Shown here: piece after piece, positions 1 to 6,922 of the stretch
How positions within the stretch are numbered: position 1 is the first letter of the stretch
Layout: every line of letters begins with the position of its first letter
Origin: CAVUAF01 sp964460655
GTDB lineage: Bacteria; Acidobacteriota; Terriglobia; Terriglobales; Acidobacteriaceae
Reading direction: 5' to 3'
NCBI GenBank assembly: GCA_964460655.1
Contig: CAYWSH010000123.1
Coordinates: 1 to 11,272, forward strand
Length of the DNA stretch: 11,272 nucleotides
The notes under the pieces: model-generated
Seen by the model: the letters and a program-made list of their open reading frames with translations, nothing else
The model's database searches: none
Told to the model about the DNA's origin: nothing
Made by a program: the position numbers and the translations under genes

Positions 1-674
<674 letters not shown>

Positions 675-929
675 CGCTATTCGTTATCGATTTATTTGTT
701 ATTGGCTGTTGAAAAGCGTCGAGATTTCGGACGTGCCAAGGGCAGGGCATCGGCCGCGATTCGCGTCGTTGCTGTTCGGGATAAGTGCTTGCATTTATTA
801 GTGGTTAGCTCGAATGTGCGACAACCATGATTATAGCACGAGCAGGCAGCTTGGGCGAGACATCCTTCCTGCTCCGGGGGGCGTCGAAGTGACTACGCCA
901 CCGTCAAACCAAAAGGGAAAGTGTGAGTC
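675..929. other. Intergenic region between gyrA and the small ORF
   Basis: These 255 bp hold no convincing gene. The part next to gyrA (about 680-720) is AT-rich, unlike the rest of the window, and would be the unstructured proximal leader of the gyrA mRNA. The only clear signal is the minus-strand extended -10 at 830-838. Open frames here have no family similarity and no plausible ribosome binding site. Confidence 0.5.
822..840 (-). promoter_or_regulatory. Extended -10 promoter, probably for gyrA
   Basis: Read on the minus strand, a perfect TATAAT hexamer (835 down to 830) is preceded by TG one base upstream, giving the extended form TGCTATAAT. No convincing -35 lies 16-18 bp upstream, which fits an extended -10 promoter. 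Transcription would start near 823 and leave a leader of about 150 nt before the gyrA ATG at 674. That the promoter serves gyrA is inferred from orientation and from the absence of any other minus-strand gene between. Confidence 0.55.
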
Positions 930-1115
930 ATGTACTGGGCCGAAGAAACCACTCGTCAGCTACCCCCTGGTATGGATACTGACTCTCTCAGCGACGAAGA
1001 GCGTGCGTGGGTGCGCCGCTATCTGCGGACCGCCGACGTTGCGCTCGAGCAGGACCAAGCGTTCGATACACGGCGAACATTCGAGATCGACTTTAAGCTC
1101 GACGGGAATCAGTGA
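930..1115 (+). CDS. Small acidic hypothetical protein (61 aa)
   Basis: I do not recognise this protein. It is 61 residues long, acidic in the middle (DTDSLSDEERAWVRRYL), with a probable amphipathic helix around residues 20-40 and a more polar tail ending FEIDFKLDGNQ. No signal peptide, membrane segment or cysteine is visible. Support for coding comes from a purine-rich AAGGGA at 913-918, 11 bases before the ATG, and from third-position GC preference like that of neighbouring genes. An internal ATG at codon 15 is an alternative start. It sits alone between divergent gyrA and the esterase, 119 bp upstream of the latter. It could be a spurious ORF; protein homologues with the same length would settle it. 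Confidence 0.5.
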   Translation: MYWAEETTRQLPPGMDTDSLSDEERAWVRRYLRTADVALEQDQAFDTRRTFEIDFKLDGNQ

Positions 1116-1234
1116 TCCCTGTCGCTACGCTGCAAAACCCCTAATGGTCGCTCCGCTCTGACCAGAAGACCCAATATGCCCAGTTGCGCCCGAGTGCGCG
1201 CACGATTACATTCGTGCGCTTGAGGATAATGCTC
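1116..1234. repeat. Short imperfect repeat of GTCGCTNCGCT type
   Basis: The spacer before the esterase contains gtcgctacgct at 1121-1131 and gtcgctccgct at 1147-1157, 26 bp apart and differing at one base. Each is a compact near-palindrome (GCT-N-CGC style), like the hairpin units found at 4903-5061. The stretch has no ORF of its own. The ribosome binding site TGAGGA for the esterase lies at 1221-1226. Confidence 0.4.
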
Positions 1235-2185
1235 ATGCGCAAGCTGGGGACGCTCCTGTGTGCTCTCGCGCTCGTGACCACCGCCGCGGCGCAATTGAAC
1301 GACGTCGAGAAGAATGCCGCGCTGGCGGCGAATAACTATCGCGTCCTTCCGAACCTCACGTATTTCCGCGCGAACAATACGGACCTGAAGCTCGACGTTT
1401 ACCAGCCGCGCACGGCGGTCGGGACGAACGGCACTCCAGTGCCGGTGGTGATCGAGATCCACGGCGGCGGCTGGATCGCGGGCACGAAAGAAGGGTCGCA
1501 GCTCACGGTCGAACCGTACCTGGCGTGGAACATGGCGGTGGTGAATGTGGAGTACCGGCTGGGGCAGGCGTCGCCCGCCCCGGCCGCGGTTGAAGACTGC
1601 CGTTGCGCGCTGCGGTGGGTGTGGCGCAACGCCAAACGCTATAACTTCGACACCACGAAGATCGTCGTTACCGGCGGCTCCGCGGGCGGACACCTCGCGC
1701 TGACGACGGGCATGCTCCCGGCGAATGGCGAGTTCGACCGTGCCTGCCTGGCGGATGAAGCCGATACCTGGGCCGGTCCCGGGACACAGAATGAGCCGAA
1801 GGTCGCGGCCATCGTGAACTGGTTCGGCATCACGGACGTGACGGCGATGCTGGCCGGGCCGGAGGCGCGCGGCTACGCGATCGCGTGGTTCGGTTCCATG
1901 CACGAGAATGCGCGCAAGCAGACGGCCGACCACGTATCGCCGGTGAATCTGGTGCGGGCCGGCGGGCCGGCGGTCATCACCATCCACGGCGACAAAGACA
2001 GCCTGGTCCCTTATGCGCAGGGGCAGCGGCTGCACGCAGCGTTGCAGAAGGCCGGCGTCAGGAACACGCTGATCACCATCCCCGGTGGCGACCACGGCGG
2101 CTTCTCGAACGACGAACAGGTGCGCGCCTTCACGGCGATCAAAGAATTCCTGCAAGGGGAGAAGATCCTGCCATCTACGAAATAG
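1235..2185 (+). CDS. Secreted alpha/beta-hydrolase (esterase/lipase, BD-FAE/HSL-like)
   Basis: Predicted exported serine hydrolase acting on small carboxyl esters; the substrate cannot be told from sequence. Residues 1-20 form a Sec signal peptide (MRK, a hydrophobic core, then AAAQ). The alpha/beta-hydrolase core has the oxyanion-hole motif HGGGW (76-80), the nucleophile elbow GGSAGG with Ser149, the acid Asp255 in HGDKDSLVPY, and His287 in GGDHGGF. This is the triad arrangement of the hormone-sensitive-lipase/BD-FAE group. Length is 316 aa, normal for the group. The ATG at 1235 is preferred over 1229 or a longer TTG start because TGAGGA (1221-1226) is 8 bases upstream and the signal peptide begins there. 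A paired cysteine motif (DCRC, 121-124) could form a disulfide after export. The gene appears monocistronic, followed by tatA, which has its own promoter. Confidence 0.9.
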   Translation: MRKLGTLLCALALVTTAAAQLNDVEKNAALAANNYRVLPNLTYFRANNTDLKLDVYQPRTAVGTNGTPVPVVIEIHGGGWIAGTKEGSQLTVEPYLAWNMAVVNVEYRLGQASPAPAAVEDCRCALRWVWRNAKRYNFDTTKIVVTGGSAGGHLALTTGMLPANGEFDRACLADEADTWAGPGTQNEPKVAAIVNWFGITDVTAMLAGPEARGYAIAWFGSMHENARKQTADHVSPVNLVRAGGPAVITIHGDKDSLVPYAQGQRLHAALQKAGVRNTLITIPGGDHGGFSNDEQVRAFTAIKEFLQGEKILPSTK

Positions 2186-2194
2186 GGGACGACC

Positions 2195-2224
2195 TTTACT
2201 CGGACGTCGGAACTGCCCTACAAT
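2195..2224 (+). promoter_or_regulatory. Sigma-70-type promoter for tatA
   Basis: TTTACT at 2195-2200 and TACAAT at 2219-2224 are separated by 18 bp, close to the housekeeping consensus. Transcription would start near 2231, giving a leader of about 20 nt before the tatA ATG. The promoter lies just after the esterase stop, so tatA is probably transcribed independently. Confidence 0.6.
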
Positions 2225-2251
2225 CGCGGCAGCGCAATCTTTGGAGGCATT

Positions 2252-2422
2252 ATGTTTGGCGGTAAACTCGGTCTTCCGGAACTGCTCGTCATCTTCGGCA
2301 TCGCATTGCTGATCTTCGGCCCTTCGAAGCTCGCCGACCTGGGGAAGGGTGTGGGTGAGGGCATCCGCAACTTCAAGGCCGGAATGAAAGAAGCCAACGA
2401 CCAGCCGGCCGAAAAGAAGTAG
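2252..2422 (+). CDS. tatA: Twin-arginine translocase subunit TatA/TatE (56 aa)
   Basis: Pore-forming subunit of the Tat pathway, which exports folded proteins across the inner membrane with TatC. The 56-residue protein shows the classic plan: a short N-terminus (MFGGKLGLPELL), one membrane helix (about 9-22), the conserved FGP hinge (Phe22-Gly23-Pro24), an amphipathic helix SKLADLGKGVGEGIRNFKAG (25-44), and a short charged tail ending in Lys-Lys. Leu-Pro-Glu (8-10), with a polar residue at the start of the helix, is also typical of TatA. A GGAGG at 2243-2247 lies 4 bases before the ATG, somewhat close. The tail is short compared with E. coli TatA, which is common in TatA/E of Gram-negative phyla. 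TatC is not in the window. Confidence 0.93.
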   Translation: MFGGKLGLPELLVIFGIALLIFGPSKLADLGKGVGEGIRNFKAGMKEANDQPAEKK

Positions 2423-2498
2423 ATCCCGGCCTTTCTTCGCATTGGCGATCTAGCGGTTGATCGTTCTCGTTATTATTGTCGCGCTCGTCATCGTCGCC

Positions 2499-3068
2499 CT
2501 ATTGAGCGGACGGCGGCAATCTTAGGTCGCGGAGCATCTTCCACACCAGCCAGACCGGTAATCCCACCACATTGCTGTAGTCACCCTCGATACGCGTGAT
2601 CCAGCGCGATGCGATGCCTTGGATCGCGTAGGCGCCCGCCTTGTCGAGCGGCTCGCCGGTGGCCACGTATTCGCGGATGTCGTCAGCGGAAAGGCGCTGG
2701 AACTCGACGCGCGTGGTGGCATGGGTGGTGCGTTCCTTGCCGCCTGCGATCACGCACACACTCGTCGTGACCTCGTGCCAGCGGCCGCTCAGCGAGCGCA
2801 GCATGGCGGCGGCATCGTCGGCGTCGCGCGGCTTCCCGAGGACGAGATCGTTGACGGTGACGATCGTGTCAGCGCCTAGGATGACGTCGCCGGGCCGCTG
2901 GGCGCCAACGGAGCGGGCTTTCTCCGCAGCGAGGCGCTCGCCATAGGCGATGGGCGGCTCGCCCGCGCGGTGCGATTCGTCGATGTCAGCGGGCTGGACG
3001 ACGAACTGGATGCGTGCGTTGCGGAGCAATTCCGCGCGACGCGGCGAGGCCGAGGCAAGCACGAGCAT
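2499..3068 (-). CDS. maf: Maf-family nucleotide pyrophosphatase (dTTP/UTP type)
   Basis: House-cleaning enzyme that hydrolyses dTTP/UTP and modified pyrimidine triphosphates to monophosphates; the family is also linked to septum inhibition. From ATG 3068 the protein is 189 aa, normal for the family. It begins MLVLASASPRR (substrate-binding SxSPRR, 6-11). Asp67 in GADTIV is the expected catalytic acid. GKP (78-80) and YAIQGIAS with Gln150 follow, then IEGDYSNVVGLP (160-171). The Gln of YAIQG is characteristic of the YhdE-like (dTTP/UTP) branch rather than the YceF (m7GTP) branch. A GTG two codons upstream (3074) is an alternative start; neither has a strong Shine-Dalgarno. It is divergent from treZ. 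Its 3' end overlaps a hydrophobic 22-codon frame on the other strand, which I reject. Confidence 0.94.
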   Translation of the reverse strand: MLVLASASPRRAELLRNARIQFVVQPADIDESHRAGEPPIAYGERLAAEKARSVGAQRPGDVILGADTIVTVNDLVLGKPRDADDAAAMLRSLSGRWHEVTTSVCVIAGGKERTTHATTRVEFQRLSADDIREYVATGEPLDKAGAYAIQGIASRWITRIEGDYSNVVGLPVWLVWKMLRDLRLPPSAQ

Positions 3069-3081
3069 CTGCACATTTCAT

Positions 3082-3156
3082 CACGAAGGCACGAAGAGGG
3101 CCCAAAATCTTAAACCGCAGATCACGCAGATTTGACGCAGATCACGCGGATTGCGC
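3082..3156. repeat. Dispersed intergenic repeat, copy A (CGCAGAT-type)
   Basis: The maf-treZ spacer starts with a tandem cacgaagg/cacgaaga (about 3082-3097). A 20-bp segment at 3103-3122 (caaaatcttaaaccgcagat) is identical to 10306-10325. It continues as a loose tandem of CGCAGAT units spaced roughly 9-11 bp (3115-3150), with cgcggattgcgc at 3145-3156 identical to 10341-10352. The shared blocks in the same order at two distant intergenic sites show a genuine dispersed element. I recall similar tracts between genes in several soil and sediment phyla, but cannot check this. Confidence 0.7.
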
Positions 3157-3173
3157 GCATCTAATCGTGGAGC

Positions 3174-4886
3174 ATGACGACCGCTACGCAAGCCACACCC
3201 TATGGCGCCACGCTCACGCGCGTTGGGGCAGAGTTCCGTGTGTGGGCGCCGCGGGCGGGCACTGTCGAATTGCTGCGCTGGCCGCAAGCAGCGAAAGAGA
3301 GCGACCCGGAACGCGTCGCGATGCGGCGCGAGCCGGATGGCACGTTCGTTGCGAGCACACCGGCACGGGTGGGCGAGCTCTATCAGTACAGGGTGGATGG
3401 GCTGAAGGCGGCAGACCCGGTGTCGCGCCTTCTCCCGCAGGGCGTACATGGGCGGACGGAGATCGTCGATCCGGATGCCTTTCGCTGGACGGACGCGGAA
3501 TGGCGCGGGCGCGCGCTGCGCGACTATGTCATCTACGAGCTGCACGTCGGGACGTTCTCACCCGAGGGCACATTCGCCGGTGTAGCGCACCGGCTCGATT
3601 ACCTGTGGGACCTCGGCATCACGGCGATCGAACTGATGCCCGTTTCAGCCTTTCCCGGCGAACGTGACTGGGGCTATGACGGCGCCTCGCCGTATGCCGT
3701 GCAGTCGAGCTATGGCGGGCCCGAAGAGCTGAAGAAGCTGGTGGACGCCGCGCACGCGTGCGGTCTCGCCGTTCTCCTCGACGTGGTTTACAACCACCTG
3801 GGGCCGGAAGGGAACTACCTTCGTCAGTTCGGGCCGTACTTCACGGACAAGCACACGACACCGTGGGGCGAAGCCGTCAACTACGACCAGGCGGGCAGCG
3901 AAGGCGTGCGCCGCTACTTCGTGGAGAATGCGCTGTACTGGATACGCGAGTATCACCTCGACGGACTGCGGCTCGATGCCGTGCAGACCATCCAAGACGA
4001 TTCCGCGAACCACATCCTGGCGGAGATCGCGGACGCTGTGCATGCGCTGGGCAGGGAACTCGGTCGCGAGGTGTGCGTGATCGCCGAGAGCGATGAGAAC
4101 GAGCGCAAACTCGTGCTTCCACCGCCCGAAGGCTACGGGCTCGATGCGCAATGGTCTGACGACTTTCACCACGCCGTGCACGCGCTCTTCACCGGTGAGC
4201 GGCAGCGCTACTACCAGGACTTCGGCGCAGCCGACCAGATCGTGCGCGCGCTGAACGAAGGATTCGTATTGCAAGGCGAGGAATTCAAGTTCTGGGGGCG
4301 ACCTCGCGGGACGCCGGCAGCGGGCCTGTCGGCGGCCTCGCACGTGGTGTGCGTGCAGAACCACGACCAGGTAGGGAACCGCGCACGTGGCGAACGCATC
4401 AGCGTGCTGGTGCCGCGGGGCGCGCAGAAGGCGATGGCCGCGCTGCTCCTGCTCTCGCCGCACACGCCGCTGCTTTTCATGGGTGAAGAATACGGCGAAG
4501 CTGCACCGTTCCAGTTCTTCACCAGCTTCGGGGATCCGCCCCTGCGCGCGGCGGTACGCGAGGGCCGGCGGCGGGAGTTCGGCGCCGATGTCCCCGCTCC
4601 CGAGGACCTCACCACCTTTGCGCATTCGAAGCTGGATTGGCGGCTGGCACTGCACGGCCACAATGAGCTGCTGAAGTGGTATCGCGAGCTGCTGGCGCTG
4701 CGGAAGCGCGTGCACGGCGAATGCCGGGCGGAGTTACAGGGCGACGTGCTCGTGATGTGGCGAGAGAGCGTGGTGGTGATGGCGTCGTTGGTGAAGGGTG
4801 GGAGGATCGAGGCGCCGCCGGGGTGGAAAGAGGTTCTGTGTTCGGATGAGGACGGGTGGTGCGTGCGGGTGGCGGAGCGCGCTTGA
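3174..4886 (+). CDS. treZ: Malto-oligosyltrehalose trehalohydrolase (TreZ, GH13)
   Basis: Cytoplasmic enzyme of the TreY-TreZ pathway that releases trehalose from maltooligosyltrehalose (EC 3.2.1.141). The 570-aa protein has an N-terminal E-set/CBM48-like domain (about 10-105, GAEFRVWAPRAGTVELL) and a GH13 barrel. Region I is DVVYNH (203-208). Region II is GLRLDAVQ with nucleophile Asp268. Region III is VIAESD with acid/base Glu305. Region IV is QNHDQVGNR with Asp398. The NHDQVGNR block and the YELHVGTFSPEGTF segment (121-134) distinguish TreZ from the glycogen branching enzyme GlgB. Region II ends in Gln271 where TreZ usually has His, a small oddity. The Shine-Dalgarno is weak and very close (TGGAG, 3168-3172). 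TreY and the debranching enzyme are not next to it. A hairpin with a short T-run at 4941-4964 probably ends the transcript. Confidence 0.94.
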   Translation: MTTATQATPYGATLTRVGAEFRVWAPRAGTVELLRWPQAAKESDPERVAMRREPDGTFVASTPARVGELYQYRVDGLKAADPVSRLLPQGVHGRTEIVDPDAFRWTDAEWRGRALRDYVIYELHVGTFSPEGTFAGVAHRLDYLWDLGITAIELMPVSAFPGERDWGYDGASPYAVQSSYGGPEELKKLVDAAHACGLAVLLDVVYNHLGPEGNYLRQFGPYFTDKHTTPWGEAVNYDQAGSEGVRRYFVENALYWIREYHLDGLRLDAVQTIQDDSANHILAEIADAVHALGRELGREVCVIAESDENERKLVLPPPEGYGLDAQWSDDFHHAVHALFTGERQRYYQDFGAADQIVRALNEGFVLQGEEFKFWGRPRGTPAAGLSAASHVVCVQNHDQVGNRARGERISVLVPRGAQKAMAALLLLSPHTPLLFMGEEYGEAAPFQFFTSFGDPPLRAAVREGRRREFGADVPAPEDLTTFAHSKLDWRLALHGHNELLKWYRELLALRKRVHGECRAELQGDVLVMWRESVVVMASLVKGGRIEAPPGWKEVLCSDEDGWCVRVAERA

Positions 4887-4902
4887 GTCAGCAGGTCGTG
4901 TC

Positions 4903-5061
4903 GTGCCTACGGCACTCTTGTCTCGTTCGACGATAAGCTTCCCGGCGTTGAAACGCCGGGCTTTCACATAGCGCGCCTACGGCGCCGGCGTGAGTGCGGC
5001 CGAAGCCGTGCCTCTGCGAAAGCTGGCGCCGGCTTCGCCGGCTGACCCGGGCGAGTCGCCC
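4903..5061. repeat. Cluster of five small hairpins (REP/BIME-like intergenic element)
   Basis: The treZ-MFS spacer contains, in order: GTGCC-TAC-GGCAC (4903-4915), CCCGGCGT-TGAA-ACGCCGGG (4941-4960), GCGCC-TAC-GGCGC (4973-4985), GCCGGC-TTC-GCCGGC (5028-5042) and GGGCG-AGT-CGCCC (5049-5061). A smaller CGGC-CGAA-GCCG lies at 4997-5008. Stems are perfect, loops are 3-4 nt, and two units share the core GCC-TAC-GGC. This is far more than one terminator needs and has the look of a mosaic repeated extragenic palindrome element. No ORF is present. Confidence 0.65.
4941..4964 (+). terminator. Probable intrinsic terminator after treZ
   Basis: Perfect 8-bp stem CCCGGCGT/ACGCCGGG around a TGAA loop (4941-4960), followed by CTTT, 55 bp after the treZ stop. 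The T-run is short, so termination may be weak. The same structure is also the central unit of the hairpin cluster at 4903-5061. Confidence 0.5.
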
Positions 5062-5134
5062 TGTCCACACGATCAAAAGCACAATAAAAGTGCCATTCTC
5101 GCGTCTTTCAAACTGAAGTAGGATACCGAGACCT

Positions 5135-5955
5135 ATGGCAACGGCGGCACAACCCGGGACAGGTATGCGCGCGGTCATGGCTTTGCCGGATTTTCGCAAG
5201 CTGTGGCTGGCGCAGTTCGTCTCGATCTTCGGCGACTTCATCGCGCTGTTCGCCGTCATCAGCCTGATCACGTTCCGCTGGCACGGNNNNNNNNNNNNNN
5301 NNNNNNNNNNNNNNNNNNNNNNNNNNNNNNNNNNNNNNNNNNNNNNNNNNNNNNNNNNNNNNNNNNNNNNNNNNNNNNNNNNNNNNTGGCGTTCGTCATC
5401 ACCGCGATGCTGACGGCCATGTTCGTGATGAGCTGCGTGGGACCGCTGTTCAGCATTTATGTGCGCGACATCCTGAACTCGGGCACGTTCCTTTACGGCA
5501 TCGTGAGCTCGATGGTCGGGGTGGGGCTGATCGGCGGCACGCAATTCGTGACGAGGTTCGCGCGGAATCGCTCGAAGCAGAGCGTGGTGCTGTCGGGCCT
5601 GGTGATCGCGGCACTCGGCATCGGCTTGCTGGGCGCTTCCAGAGTGGTGGCGGCAGCGATCCCGACGACGTTCCTGATGGGCTTCGGGCTGGCGTTCGTC
5701 ATCGTCTCCTCGCAGACGCTGGTCCAGACCGAGACACCGCGGGAGATGGTAGGCCGAGTGAGTTCGAGCTTCATGTCGGTCTTCTCGTTCGCGCAGGTAT
5801 TCGGGTTGTTGCTCTCCGGCAAGCTGGCGGTGTGGCTCGGGATCAGGCCGGTATTCGTCGTCTGTGGCGGCGCTCTCGCGCTGATCGCGATGCTCGGTTA
5901 CTGGCGCCACGCCGCGATAACCTCAGCGGCGCAGGCAAGCGCTGCCGCCGGCTGA
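5135..5955 (+). CDS. MFS transporter (MFS_3/DHA3-like exporter), interrupted by assembly gap
   Basis: Inner-membrane major facilitator protein, probably a drug or metabolite exporter. Before the gap are 50 residues with ALPDFRKLWLAQFVSIFGD and the first membrane helix. After it (from 5389) are 188 residues that make a complete C-terminal half with six helices: about AFVITAMLTAMF, FLYGIVSSMVGVGLI, VVLSGLVIAALGIGLL, FLMGFGLAFVIVSS, SVFSFAQVFGLLLSG and VFVVCGGALALIAML. The REMVGRVSSSF block after helix 10 is typical of the MFS_3 group. The two parts lie in different frames across the 100 N, so the placeholder length is wrong; helices 2-6, roughly 150-180 residues, are missing. The ATG at 5135 has only a weak upstream AGGAT; ATG 5165 is an alternative. 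The substrate is unknown. Confidence 0.85.
5287..5386. other. Assembly gap (100 N) inside the MFS gene
   Basis: Exactly 100 unknown bases, a standard placeholder. Flanking coding frames differ by one. For an intact gene the missing length must be 2 modulo 3, and protein architecture suggests about 450-550 bp. Confidence 0.95.
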
Positions 5956-6000
5956 AATCTTCTCCGCGTCTCGTTGGGAAAGCTGCGCTCGCGCGAGCCC

Positions 6001-6699
6001 TCATCCCAGCGCGTCGGCCCACCTCTGGTCGCGCTTGCGGGACGCGCGCTCGCGCGCCGAGACGCCGTTCTTATCCTTGATGTCCGGCGATGCGCCATGG
6101 TCGACCAGCCATGTCAGGTGCGCCGGATCGAATTCCTTCTCGATGCCGTAATGCAGCGCTGTCCGGCCCGATCGCGGATCCGCAAAGTTCACGTCGGCGC
6201 CTCGCTTGGCGAGGAACTTCGCGGCCTCGAATCTCTTCCACATCCACGCGGCGAGAAACGGCGTCACGCCGGCGACGGCATCGACCTTCGCGCCGGCTTT
6301 GACGAGCAGATCGAGATTGCCGACGTCGTCGTGCCACGCAGCGGCGAATAACCCGCTGCCGGGGGCGTTCTGCACCTTCGCGCCGCGCTTGAGCAGGAGC
6401 TTGATGAGCGTTGCATTCCGTCCGCGAGCGACGGCGAAGAAGAGCGCGGTGCAGCGTTCCTGCGCCGGCGGCAGCGTCGATTCGACGTCGAGGCCGTGAT
6501 CGAGCAGCAAGCTGACCATCTTCGCGGAATGCGATTCCGCGATCCCCAGCTCGCCGCAGGGAACACAGCAAGCCAGGTGCAGCAGGTTGAACCCGCGGCG
6601 ATCGGTAACGCGCAGCAGATCGGGACGAGTGGCGAGGAGATCGCGGACTGTATCTATATCCAGCTCCTTGACGGCCTCGATCATGCGGGTCTTCGGCAT
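6001..6699 (-). CDS. Ankyrin-repeat protein
   Basis: A 232-residue protein made almost wholly of ankyrin repeats, helical hairpins used for protein binding; the partner is unknown. Repeats start near residues 35 (RGFNLLHLACC), 82 (RCTALFFAVARG), 114 (GSGLFAAAWHDD), 144 (GVTPFLAAWMWK) and 178 (GRTALHYGIEKE). They end in the typical LLLDHGLDVE, LLLKRGAKV, LLVKAGAKVD, FLAKRGADVN and WLVDHGASPD. A degenerate repeat precedes them (VRDLLATRPDLLRVTD, 18-33). The first full repeat has a roughly 12-residue insertion carrying CCVPCGELGIAESH, including three of the protein's four cysteines. There is no signal peptide, so it is probably cytoplasmic. ATG 6699 is chosen because upstream codons (to 6837) are low-complexity and run through repeat DNA; no strong Shine-Dalgarno is seen. 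It converges on the MFS gene with 45 bp between stops. Confidence 0.88.
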   Translation of the reverse strand: MPKTRMIEAVKELDIDTVRDLLATRPDLLRVTDRRGFNLLHLACCVPCGELGIAESHSAKMVSLLLDHGLDVESTLPPAQERCTALFFAVARGRNATLIKLLLKRGAKVQNAPGSGLFAAAWHDDVGNLDLLVKAGAKVDAVAGVTPFLAAWMWKRFEAAKFLAKRGADVNFADPRSGRTALHYGIEKEFDPAHLTWLVDHGASPDIKDKNGVSARERASRKRDQRWADALG

Positions 6700-6741
6700 G
6701 AGCCGTAATTCTAGGCGTTTTTCAGCAAGCCCGTAGTGGTG

Positions 6742-6764
6742 TGGAGCCGGAGGCGACAGAAAAA
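6742..6764. repeat. 23-bp direct repeat, copy 1
   Basis: Identical to 6853-6875. It begins TGGAGCCGGAGGCGACAG and ends in an A-run. On the minus strand it reads as a T-run followed by CTGTCGCCTCCGGCTCCA. This copy has no strong hairpin beside it. Confidence 0.75.
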
Positions 6765-6784
6765 GCGGAGCGGCCAGGACAGGA

Positions 6785-6804
6785 CGTCCCGAACGTTCGG
6801 GACG
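6785..6804. repeat. Perfect 20-bp palindrome
   Basis: cgtcccgaacgttcgggacg is its own reverse complement. It could be a dimeric-regulator site or an extragenic palindrome. Its position between two copies of a direct repeat, not in a promoter, favours the latter. Confidence 0.7.
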
Positions 6805-6852
6805 CGATGCAAGGCCTCGTGAGTTTCCCGTGAGCAATGCTCTCTAGCGGGT

Positions 6853-6875
6853 TGGAGCCGGAGGCGACAGAAAAA
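6853..6875. repeat. 23-bp direct repeat, copy 2
   Basis: Second copy of the element at 6742-6764, 111 bp away in the same orientation. Here its A-run extends to seven and forms the T-tract of the minus-strand terminator at 6871-6902. Confidence 0.75.
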
Positions 6876-6902
6876 AAGAGCGCGCTGTTGGCCGCAGCGC
6901 GC
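6871..6902 (-). terminator. Intrinsic terminator for the cyclase-family gene
   Basis: On the minus strand a perfect 8-bp GC-rich stem (GCGCGCTG/CAGCGCGC, 6902-6880) with a 7-nt loop is followed by TCTTTTTTT. This is the strongest intrinsic terminator in the window. It lies about 170 bp past the stop of the cyclase-family gene at 7075, leaving an unusually long 3' untranslated region. Confidence 0.75.
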
Positions 6903-6922
6903 CCTGAGAGGAAGGAGTCGAA

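Noticed and set aside
814..1161. 115-codon plus-strand frame overlapping the small ORF at 930
   Set aside because: Ser/Arg/Pro-rich translation with no motif; the 61-codon frame has better composition and an upstream AAGGGA.
1109..2155. 348-codon open frame on the minus strand opposite the esterase
   Set aside because: Arg/His/Pro-rich translation with no family motifs; it is the antisense shadow of a gene with a clear catalytic triad, signal peptide and ribosome binding site.
2457..2525. 22-codon TTG-started hydrophobic peptide (LIVLVIIVALVIVALLSGRRQS-like) just after tatA
   Set aside because: It looks like a membrane mini-protein, but has no Shine-Dalgarno, begins right after an in-frame stop and overlaps the maf 3' end. 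Its hydrophobicity could come from the local T-rich composition.
3645..4715. 356-codon open frame on the minus strand opposite treZ
   Set aside because: Low-complexity antisense shadow of a GH13 gene that has all four conserved regions.
5203..5955. Separate MFS gene starting at 5203, as the frame layout suggests
   Set aside because: The sequence before the gap is coding in the 5135 frame; the 5203 frame is open only because the gap placeholder has the wrong length.
6700..6837. Longer N-terminus for the ankyrin protein (46 more residues)
   Set aside because: The extension translates repeat and palindrome DNA, has no family similarity and no ribosome binding site.
6742..6875. tRNA or tmRNA remnants (attachment-site idea) in the 23-bp repeats
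   Set aside because: Only the acceptor-like CGCCTCCGGCTCCA fits; there is no T-arm consensus (GTTCGA) or cloverleaf, and no integrase gene nearby.
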